Shown: piece after piece, positions 1 through 4,719 of the stretch
How positions within the stretch are numbered: position 1 is the first letter of the stretch
How the letters are laid out: the number at the start of each line of letters is the position of its first letter
From: Bacillota bacterium
GTDB lineage: Bacteria; Bacillota; Clostridia; Clostridiales; Caloramatoraceae
Assembly (NCBI GenBank): GCA_023415335.1
Contig: JAEZLD010000217.1
Coordinates: 1-10,988, forward strand
DNA length: 10,988 nt
Direction: 5' to 3'
Notes under the pieces: generated by a model
What the model saw: the letters and a program-made list of their open reading frames with translations, nothing else
Databases searched by the model: none
Told to the model about the DNA's origin: nothing
Program-made: the position numbers and the translations under genes

Positions 1-293
1 GTAAGAATAACCTTTCCCTCTGAGTCCTTTATTTCAAAATAATACCCTGTTCCCTGAAGGTAATCTTCAGGATTGAAATTTCCGTCATAGTAGTCGCTGT
101 GAACCCTGTAGTTATAATTTGTGGTAATACTATCATATATTTTTTGTCTTATTGTATTTAAGGGCTGGTCAAAAAAGCCGTTTTCCCCCATAATAACGAT
201 TCCGGTGCCCCCTGCAATAAACATTATCAGGTTTATTACCAGCAGCAGAACCCCTACTGCCTTAGCAGCAGTGCTATATATCCATCTGTTCAA
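1..293 (-). CDS. Sensor histidine kinase, N-terminal part (cut by window edge)
   Basis: Only the first ~97 residues are visible and no kinase core (HisKA, HATPase) is in the window, so the call rests on position and topology. The reading frame begins LNRWIYSTAAKAVGVLLLVI; residues ~8-34 form one hydrophobic membrane segment, followed by a polar, Tyr/Asp-rich stretch (LNTIRQKIYDS, NYNYRVHSDYYDG) that would be the start of an extracytoplasmic sensor domain. It lies immediately downstream of an OmpR-type response regulator and overlaps it, the usual arrangement for a two-component pair. Start: an in-frame TGA lies at 300-302, and the only start-like codon between it and the membrane helix is TTG at 291-293, which shares two bases with the regulator stop (290-292). 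This implies translational coupling. The signal sensed cannot be inferred. Confidence 0.75.
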   Translation of the reverse strand, partial: MNRWIYSTAAKAVGVLLLVINLIMFIAGGTGIVIMGENGFFDQPLNTIRQKIYDSITTNYNYRVHSDYYDGNFNPEDYLQGTGYYFEIKDSEGKVIL

Positions 294-988
294 GTCCTGT
301 CACACCTTTCAATCTTATACCCCTGTCCCCATACCACCTTAAGGTATCTGGGGTTGCCAGGGTCTATTTCTATTTTCTCCCGCAGATGCCTTATATGGAC
401 AGCAACGGTTCCCTCTGCACCGATGGCCTCCTCGTCCCATACCTTGTTGTATATATCCTTAGGAGAAAACACCTGCCCTGGGCTTCCCATGAGAAGCTTT
501 AGTATCTCATACTCTGTAGGAGTAAGGCTTACCCCATCCCCATCCAATGTTACCTGCTTTTCCTTATCATCCAGCTCAAGTCCCCCAACAGATAATGTAT
601 CTCTCTTGGGCATCCTGCTTCCAAGCTTGGTATACCTTCTCAGCTGGCTTCTTACTCTTGCTAAAACCTCCACAGGGTTAAAAGGCTTGGTTATATAGTC
701 ATCAGCGCCTATATTAAGCCCTAGCACCTTGTCGGTGTCCTCACCCTTTGCAGTTAAGAGTATCACAGGCAGGTTATGCTCCTCCCTCAGCTTTGATACA
801 GCTGTTATGCCATCCATCTCAGGCATCATTATGTCCATAAGCACCAGCTGTATGTCATTTCTGCTTATAACCTCCAGTGCCTGCTTTCCTGTATGAGCCT
901 CATAAACCTTATAGCCTTCAGCCGACAGGTATATCTTCAGCGCTGCAACAATATCCTTTTCATCATCACAAACAAGTATGTTAAACAT
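290..988 (-). CDS. OmpR/PhoB-family response regulator
   Basis: A cytoplasmic DNA-binding response regulator of 232 residues, the usual length for this family. The N-terminal receiver domain (~1-118) has the acidic pair D8/D9, the phospho-acceptor D52 in the motif VLMDIMMPEMDG, the switch T79 (ILLTAKGE) and K101 in the TKPF motif. A linker leads to a C-terminal winged helix (~135-230) with the typical LTPTEYEILKLLM, HIRHLREKIE and VWGQGYKIE segments. The frame stays open upstream to an ATG at 1009, but GGAGG (positions 997-1001) stands 8 nt before the ATG at 988, so I chose the shorter start. The protein would be phosphorylated by the overlapping sensor kinase downstream. TTAAGATT direct repeats upstream may be its own binding boxes. 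It resembles VanR/PhoP-like regulators in general, but the regulon is unknown. Confidence 0.93.
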   Translation of the reverse strand: MFNILVCDDEKDIVAALKIYLSAEGYKVYEAHTGKQALEVISRNDIQLVLMDIMMPEMDGITAVSKLREEHNLPVILLTAKGEDTDKVLGLNIGADDYITKPFNPVEVLARVRSQLRRYTKLGSRMPKRDTLSVGGLELDDKEKQVTLDGDGVSLTPTEYEILKLLMGSPGQVFSPKDIYNKVWDEEAIGAEGTVAVHIRHLREKIEIDPGNPRYLKVVWGQGYKIERCDRT

Positions 989-996
989 GTTTTCAT

Positions 997-1001
997 CCTC
1001 C
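997..1001 (-). promoter_or_regulatory. Ribosome binding site fixing the response regulator start
   Basis: GGAGG read on the minus strand, 8 nt upstream of the ATG at 986-988. The two upstream in-frame ATGs (1009 and 1003) have no comparable sequence before them; the site itself would lie inside the coding region if either were used. Confidence 0.75.
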
Positions 1002-1025
1002 ATATTCATTATGCCAAAATAAGCC

Positions 1026-1067
1026 TTAAGAAAAAATAACCTAAAAGCTTAAGATTTCATTAAGATT
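1026..1067. promoter_or_regulatory. Tandem TTAAGATT boxes upstream of the response regulator
   Basis: TTAAGATT occurs at 1049-1056 and again at 1060-1067, exactly 11 bp apart (TTAAGA-N5-TTAAGA). A partial third copy, TTAAGAAA, lies at 1026-1033, 23 bp (about two helical turns) from the nearer box. Direct repeats with helical phasing are how OmpR/PhoB-type regulators bind DNA, and the pattern resembles Bacillus PhoP boxes (TTAACA-like hexamers with 5-nt spacers). The position, ~60-80 bp upstream of the regulator start, suggests autoregulation. This is inferred from pattern only. Confidence 0.45.
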
Positions 1068-1095
1068 AGTTTTTTACCAATGCTTGTACAAATTT

Positions 1096-1123
1096 TTAGG
1101 AGCATGCACTCTCATGCTCCTAA
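1096..1123 (-). other. Perfect 11-bp stem-loop over the macro gene stop codon
   Basis: TTAGGAGCATG (1096-1106) and CATGCTCCTAA (1113-1123) pair perfectly around a 6-nt loop (CACTCT). The stop codon of the macro-domain gene (1112-1114) falls at the loop/stem edge, so the stem includes the last codons. On the minus strand the stem is followed by AAAAATTTG rather than a T-run, so it is not a classical intrinsic terminator. It may be a weak terminator, a 3'-end stabiliser or a processing structure between the macro gene and the two-component genes. Confidence 0.45.
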
Positions 1124-2161
1124 TATAGGCTGGTCAAACTGGAACAGCGTCTGGTTTATTTCATATATGTCATAGCTGCCTTTTCTAATAAAGTATTCAA
1201 TAATAATATCAAACCTGCTGCAGTGGGATAGTGCGAAACCAGCCTTTTCAAGCAGCTGGTCGGTTTCCTTCAGGCTGAGCTCTAAGGCTATGGCAAACGC
1301 CAGCACTGTATTTTTGCTTGGCCTGTAGTCAGGATTGCTGCGTATTTTTGAAAAAAGCTTCCTGTCTATATTGGCCTTCTTATATACCTCTACGTCGGTC
1401 CTTCCTTTTGCATCAATAAGCCTCATAAGCGTCTGGGAGAAGCTTTCGTCAAGGTTCATTAGAAGTCTTTCCAGGGATTCCTTTTTATAAGGTATTTCAC
1501 ACATATCCTGGCATTGGCTTATGGGCATATCTGCTCTTTTATTCTTTGCATCTAATGGTGCTTGGGAATAAAGCAACTGCCTTTTATCCTCTATCCTCTG
1601 CCTTTCAACGGCCCTTCTTTCAACAGGCTCAGGAATGTAGTTATCATCTATATATTTAGTGATGGAAGAGAAAAGCCTTTCTCCAATATACGTTGCATCC
1701 ATATCAAACAGCACCAGATAAACCGTCATTTCGTTTTCACTTAGGAAGTCCACTATAGCCCTTGATGCAACCCTCATTGCACCTGCTTTAGGGTAGCCGT
1801 ATATGCCTGAGGATATAAGCGGGAAGGCAATTGACTCTAGCTGCCTATCCTTTGCCAGCTTAAGAGAATTTGTATAGCATCCATAAAGAAGCCCTTCCTC
1901 GTTATGTCCTCCCCCTGCCCATATAGGGCCAACTGCATGTATTACATATTTAGAGGGAAGATTGTATCCCTTAGTTATAATAGCCTCTCCAACAGGGCAA
2001 TATCCTAAAGAATCACACTCCCTCTGAAGCTCCTTCTCCCCTGCGGCACGGAATATGGCACCACATACTCCTCCTCCAGCCTGAAGATGGCTGTTGGCTG
2101 CGTTTACTATGGCATCAACATTCATTTTAGTTATATCATTTCTTACAATATTAAATGGCAT
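1112..2161 (-). CDS. Macro-domain (ADP-ribose-binding/hydrolase) protein with C-terminal HTH-like module
   Basis: A 349-residue cytoplasmic protein. Residues ~1-170 are a macro domain of the MacroD/Appr-1''-p-processing type. Visible ADP-ribose-binding elements are NDIT (8-11), VNAANS (19-24), the glycine loop GGGVCGAIFRAAG (29-41), HAVGP (75-79) and SSGIYGYP (117-124). Such domains bind ADP-ribose and many remove it from proteins or O-acetyl-ADP-ribose. A charged linker (~175-225) leads to a second domain (~226-349) with FSQTLMRLIDAKG, VYKKANIDRKLFSKIR and LEKAGFALS, a helical pattern like an XRE-type HTH. From memory, I believe similar tails occur on other effector domains in Firmicutes, but I cannot verify this. 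Start: AGGAGGGG lies 5 nt before the ATG. It is transcribed in the same direction as the two-component genes but 123 bp away, so co-transcription is possible, not shown. It could be a stress or defence factor. Confidence 0.88.
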   Translation of the reverse strand: MPFNIVRNDITKMNVDAIVNAANSHLQAGGGVCGAIFRAAGEKELQRECDSLGYCPVGEAIITKGYNLPSKYVIHAVGPIWAGGGHNEEGLLYGCYTNSLKLAKDRQLESIAFPLISSGIYGYPKAGAMRVASRAIVDFLSENEMTVYLVLFDMDATYIGERLFSSITKYIDDNYIPEPVERRAVERQRIEDKRQLLYSQAPLDAKNKRADMPISQCQDMCEIPYKKESLERLLMNLDESFSQTLMRLIDAKGRTDVEVYKKANIDRKLFSKIRSNPDYRPSKNTVLAFAIALELSLKETDQLLEKAGFALSHCSRFDIIIEYFIRKGSYDIYEINQTLFQFDQPILGA

Positions 2162-2184
2162 ACTATCCCCTCCTATTACTTATA

Positions 2185-2213
2185 ATTTTCCTTCCATTTG
2201 CCCAGACTGTCAA
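2185..2213 (-). promoter_or_regulatory. Candidate promoter of the macro-domain gene
   Basis: On the minus strand, a consensus -35 TTGACA (2208-2213) is followed after 17 nt by GAAAAT (2185-2190, 4 of 6 matches to TATAAT). Transcription would begin near 2178, leaving a leader of only ~17 nt that just includes the ribosome binding site. The perfect -35 and spacing support it; the poor -10 and short leader weaken it. Confidence 0.4.
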
Positions 2214-2388
2214 CTTATCCTTGATTTTTGCCCCCATTCCTTTTACTTAATCCCTCTTTTCTGCCTGGTTTCTTCTCCATTCATTTATATCACTCGTACA
2301 TTGTGTTTATATAATACATATTTTTTCTTTATATTCTGTAATTGTAAATGTAATATTCATTTTTGCTTATTATGTTATCCTAATTTAT

Positions 2389-2425
2389 ATATAAGTAATT
2401 ATAATTATGCATATATTACTTATAT
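2389..2425. repeat. 11-bp perfect inverted repeat with nested palindromes
   Basis: ATATAAGTAAT (2389-2399) and ATTACTTATAT (2415-2425) are exact reverse complements separated by 15 nt. The spacer contains the palindromes ATAATTAT (2401-2408) and TATGCATA (2406-2413). Each stem has only one G:C pair, so it would be a poor RNA hairpin; a protein-binding dyad is more plausible. AT-rich sequence raises the chance of coincidence. Confidence 0.4.
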
Positions 2426-2494
2426 TTAAAATTAACATATCCATTTTTGGTATGATATTCCGTAATATTTTATAATTTAACTGTATATTGATAG

Positions 2495-2512
2495 AATATT
2501 TAATCAAATATT
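2495..2512. repeat. Inverted repeat just upstream of the aminotransferase promoter
   Basis: AATATTT (2495-2501) and AAATATT (2506-2512) flank AATC, making an 18-bp dyad that ends 9 bp before the -35 element at 2522. The position suits a regulator site. It does not match the CodY consensus (AATTTTCWGAAAATT). Composition is all A/T in the arms, so chance is a real alternative. Confidence 0.3.
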
Positions 2513-2521
2513 AGAAATATA

Positions 2522-2550
2522 TTGTAATGTATGGTAATTATGTTTATAAT
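2522..2550 (+). promoter_or_regulatory. Promoter of the branched-chain aminotransferase gene
   Basis: TTGTAA (2522-2527), a 17-nt spacer and a perfect TATAAT (2545-2550). Transcription should begin near 2557, giving a leader of ~45 nt that ends in the AGGGGG ribosome binding site (2591-2596). The leader is too short for a T-box or other large riboswitch. Confidence 0.65.
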
Positions 2551-2601
2551 TTTTATTAGAAAGATAAACATTTTGTAAATAAAAATATAAAGGGGGCCTT
2601 G

Positions 2602-3672
2602 ATGATGTTAGACATTGCCATAACAAAAGTTTCTGCTCCAAAGCAAAAACCAAATGAGAATGACCCTTTACCATTCGGTACTATATTCACTGACCATATG
2701 TTCGTAATGGATTATACACCCGATAAAGGTTGGCACGATGCACGTATTGTTCCTTATGGTGAAATATCCATCTCTCCTGCTGCTGGTGTTCTCCACTATG
2801 GTCAGGAGGCATTCGAGGGACTCAAGGCATACAGGTCTGCCGACGGAAGAACTCTCCTATTCAGACCTCAGAGGAATATTGAAAGAATGAATAGGTCCTG
2901 CCAGAGACTTAGCATGCCGGAAATCCCAGAGGAGGATTACATGCAGGCTCTTAAGACGCTGGTAGCACTGGACAAGGACTGGATTCCTACAAGGCTTGGA
3001 ACATCTCTCTATATCAGGCCTGTAATATTTGCTACACAGCCTCATTTGGGTGCAAAAACATCCAACCATTATAAGTTCATTATAATGCTCTCCCCAAGCG
3101 GACTATATTATCCAGAAGGATTAAAGCCAGTGAGCATTTGGGTTGAGGACAACTTTGTAAGAGCTGTCAGAGGCGGTATTGGAGAAGCTAAAACAGGAGG
3201 AAACTACGCAGCAAGCATGAGGGCCCAGGATAAAGCCCATGAAGCAGGCTATTCACAGGTTCTATGGCTGGACGGTGTTGAAAGAAAGTATGTTGAAGAA
3301 GTTGGTGCCATGAACATCTTCTTCAAAATAAACGGTGTTGTAATTACTCCGCAGCTGGTTGGAAGCATACTTCACGGAGTAACAAGAAACTCTGTATGCG
3401 AGCTTTGCAAACACTGGGGGTATAAGGTAGAGGAAAGAAGAATTTCCATAGATGAAATTGCAGAAGCCTATGATAACGGAACACTGGAGGAGGTCTGGGG
3501 AACAGGCACAGCTGCTATCATCTCCCCTGTAGGGCACTTAAAGTGGGGCGACAAGGTAATGAGCATAAATAACAACCAAATAGGCCAGCTGAGCCAGAGA
3601 CTTTTTGACGGTATTACCGGAATACAGGTTGGTAAGGAAGAAGACGTATTCGGCTGGACAGTGGCGGTATAA
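2602..3672 (+). CDS. ilvE: Branched-chain amino acid aminotransferase (fold type IV PLP enzyme)
   Basis: Catalyses reversible transfer of the amino group between leucine, isoleucine or valine and 2-oxoglutarate, in the cytoplasm; used in synthesis or in fermentative breakdown of these amino acids. The protein has 356 residues, normal for the longer BCAT subgroup that includes the mammalian enzymes. Motifs: HYGQEAFEGLKAYR (substrate side), RPVIFATQPHLG, then GGIGEAKTGGNYAASMRAQ with the PLP-binding lysine at ~K197, EEVGAMNIFF with the glutamate (~E233) that contacts the PLP ring nitrogen, and GTGTAAIISP (~300-309) for the cofactor phosphate. Start: TTG at 2599 and ATGs at 2602 and 2605 are all in frame after AGGGGG (2591-2596); 2605 gives 8-nt spacing and 2602 gives 5, so the start is uncertain by one codon. 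It is monocistronic, with its own promoter and terminator, and faces a YheO/DauR-type regulator gene. Whether it serves the nearby catabolic genes is unknown. Confidence 0.95.
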   Translation: MMLDIAITKVSAPKQKPNENDPLPFGTIFTDHMFVMDYTPDKGWHDARIVPYGEISISPAAGVLHYGQEAFEGLKAYRSADGRTLLFRPQRNIERMNRSCQRLSMPEIPEEDYMQALKTLVALDKDWIPTRLGTSLYIRPVIFATQPHLGAKTSNHYKFIIMLSPSGLYYPEGLKPVSIWVEDNFVRAVRGGIGEAKTGGNYAASMRAQDKAHEAGYSQVLWLDGVERKYVEEVGAMNIFFKINGVVITPQLVGSILHGVTRNSVCELCKHWGYKVEERRISIDEIAEAYDNGTLEEVWGTGTAAIISPVGHLKWGDKVMSINNNQIGQLSQRLFDGITGIQVGKEEDVFGWTVAV

Positions 3673-3697
3673 CAGTTTTATAGATGCTCCTTCTTAG

Positions 3698-3732
3698 AAA
3701 AGAAGCTGTGCAAATATTGCATAGCTTCTTTT
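3698..3732 (+). terminator. Terminator after the aminotransferase gene
   Basis: AAAAGAAGCTGTGCAA (3698-3713) pairs with TTGCATAGCTTCTTTT (3717-3732) around a 3-nt ATA loop: 16 pairs with one G:U. The stem ends in TTTT on the plus strand, and AAAA at the left base gives TTTT on the minus strand, so it may work in both directions. It lies 25 nt after the stop codon. Confidence 0.85.
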
Positions 3733-3781
3733 AATAGCTTAATTAATGCTGGAGACGCTGGAGCACTTATGTTATGAATAT

Positions 3782-3820
3782 AAAAATACTGCCAGCTGTT
3801 ACATTTACATCTGACAGTAT
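3782..3820 (-). terminator. Terminator after the first YheO-type regulator gene
   Basis: On the minus strand a hairpin with arms at 3811-3820 and 3786-3795 (ATACTGCCAG against CTGACAGTAT, one mismatch in ten) is followed by a T-run formed by the As at 3782-3786. It begins 16 nt after the regulator stop codon at 3836. The 15-nt loop makes it weaker than the neighbouring 3698-3732 hairpin, which would act as back-up. Confidence 0.6.
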
Positions 3821-3835
3821 AAGCTTCATTATTTA

Positions 3836-4471
3836 TCATTCCACCTGCTTTTCACCAAGCTCCTTTAGATATTTGTATACAGAAAGCCTTGAAACCTTAA
3901 GCTTTGCAGCTACATAAGGAATAGACTTTTGAATCTGAAATACGTTTCTTTCCTTAAGCATAAACACCACCTGCATACGGTCAGCCTTAGTCATTCTGCT
4001 TACAGGCTTTCCTACTGACTTAATACATTTACTTACAGTATTATCTAATGTCATATTGGTATTAAGCTCTGTTACCAGGTCATTCTGTGTAGATATAAAC
4101 TCCTTGATAGTATGATCCAGGGATGAGAACTGCGTTATATCAAAGTTTATACCCAGGCCCAGACAGTATCCATCACCCTTAAAGTATATGGTAGACGACT
4201 TGACCACCCTTCCAAACTGCGTTATAGCCTGTTTGTTTATCAGGTCCGTATCGTAGTCCATATTCTGCATGAACTCCTCATCCCTTGGAAGGCCCGCAAT
4301 ATCCATCCTATCGCCCACCTTGCGTCCTGACACATGGCCATTATATATGGCAGCAATAAAGCTATCTATGTCATCGCAGTCATGTATAACAGTCTCACAA
4401 TTAGTACCAAAGGTTTTGGCAATCATCTCAGCAGTACGGCATAGTGCCTGAAACATCTCATCCTTACTCAT
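3836..4471 (-). CDS. YheO/DauR-type transcriptional regulator (PAS-like domain plus HTH), first copy
   Basis: A 211-residue cytoplasmic DNA-binding protein. The N-terminal YheO/PAS-like domain (~5-125) includes TNCETVIHDCD, GHVSGRKVGD, VVKSSTIYFKGD and GLGINFDIT; it is expected to bind a small ligand. The C-terminal helix-turn-helix domain (~150-208) includes GKPVSRMTKADRMQVVFML and AAKLKVSRLSVYKYLKEL. The family contains DauR, the regulator of D-arginine catabolism in Pseudomonas, so amino acids or derivatives are likely effectors. The frame is open up to 4534, but GGAGG (4477-4481) sits 5 nt before the ATG at 4471, and a strong promoter -10 (4506-4511) lies inside the longer frame, ruling out the most upstream start; an ATG at 4483 with AGGG before it remains possible. 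It is paralogous to the regulator at 6101-6757 and shares HVSGRKVGD exactly. Confidence 0.9.
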   Translation of the reverse strand: MSKDEMFQALCRTAEMIAKTFGTNCETVIHDCDDIDSFIAAIYNGHVSGRKVGDRMDIAGLPRDEEFMQNMDYDTDLINKQAITQFGRVVKSSTIYFKGDGYCLGLGINFDITQFSSLDHTIKEFISTQNDLVTELNTNMTLDNTVSKCIKSVGKPVSRMTKADRMQVVFMLKERNVFQIQKSIPYVAAKLKVSRLSVYKYLKELGEKQVE

Positions 4472-4476
4472 ATTTT

Positions 4477-4481
4477 CCTCC
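4477..4481 (-). promoter_or_regulatory. Ribosome binding site fixing the first regulator start
   Basis: GGAGG on the minus strand, 5 nt before the ATG at 4469-4471. Together with the promoter at 4506-4534 it argues against the longer reading frame that begins at 4534. Confidence 0.7.
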
Positions 4482-4505
4482 ATGAACATTTCCCTATTTT
4501 TTGTA

Positions 4506-4534
4506 ATGCTACCACTATTTATACAAGCTGTCAA
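4506..4534 (-). promoter_or_regulatory. Promoter of the first YheO-type regulator gene
   Basis: Read on the minus strand: consensus TTGACA (4529-4534), a 17-nt spacer, and TAGCAT (4506-4511) preceded by TGG, i.e. an extended -10 (TGn). Predicted start of transcription is near 4499, 28 nt before the chosen ATG. Confidence 0.75.
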
Positions 4535-4561
4535 TGATTTAGAGCAAATAGAAATATTTTT

Positions 4562-4578
4562 GTATACATTCTGTATAC
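4562..4578. promoter_or_regulatory. Palindromic candidate operator GTATAC-N5-GTATAC
   Basis: GTATACATTCTGTATAC: two GTATAC hexamers (4562-4567, 4573-4578), each itself palindromic, so the site reads as an inverted and a direct repeat at 11-bp spacing. It lies 27 bp upstream of the -35 of the regulator promoter (centre about -71), between that promoter and the terminator of the threonine-synthase-like gene. It may be an activator or autoregulatory site. Confidence 0.45.
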
Positions 4579-4579
4579 T

Positions 4580-4631
4580 ATAAAATCAAAAGGCAAGCCT
4601 GCTTCAGGTGATAATTCCTAAAGACAGGCTT
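4580..4631 (-). terminator. Terminator after the threonine-synthase-like gene
   Basis: On the minus strand AAGCCTG (4625-4631) pairs with CAGGCTT (4595-4601), and the stem is followed by GCCTTTTGATTTTAT. The loop is long (23 nt). CCTG-CTT-CAGG at 4598-4608 could form a small competing hairpin within the same segment. It begins ~90 nt after the stop codon at 4720. The imperfect T-run and large loop keep the confidence moderate. Confidence 0.5.
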
Positions 4632-4719
4632 ACTTTTATTATATCACCATATGTTGGTCAATAAACTTATATTAGTTTTATTGACTTTCTTTGATTTTGG
4701 AAGAGGATGATCCATATTA

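Larger units (their letters stand above)
2162..2601. other. 440-bp AT-rich divergent intergenic region
   Basis: Separates the minus-strand macro gene from the plus-strand aminotransferase gene. It is markedly more AT-rich than the flanking genes. A reading frame crossing 2094-2429 is hydrophobic low-complexity sequence with no ribosome binding site and is not believable as a gene. The region holds a candidate promoter at each end and two inverted repeats (2389-2425 and 2495-2512). I saw no T-box (no AGGGTGG-type antiterminator motif), no recognisable riboswitch and no T-rich hairpin terminator in it. Confidence 0.7.

Noticed and set aside
290..1009. Longer response regulator starting at the ATG at 1009
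   Set aside because: The GGAGG at 997-1001 would then lie inside the coding region, and it is ideally spaced for the ATG at 988, where the receiver domain begins.
2094..2429. Open reading frame of 111 codons in the divergent region, hydrophobic
   Set aside because: Overlaps the start of the macro gene on the other strand, is low-complexity Ile/Tyr/Phe/Cys-rich because of A/T-rich DNA, and has no ribosome binding site.
2551..2601. Possible T-box or riboswitch leader for the aminotransferase gene
   Set aside because: The predicted leader is only ~45 nt, there is no AGGGTGG-type antiterminator motif and no terminator hairpin before the start codon.
3741..3770. Direct repeat GCTGGAG near the convergent terminators
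   Set aside because: Only 7 bp, two copies, with no link to a mobile element or regulatory feature.
3836..4534. Longer first YheO-type regulator starting at 4534
   Set aside because: A TTGACA-17-TAGCAT promoter overlaps the extra codons, and a GGAGG site serves the ATG at 4471.
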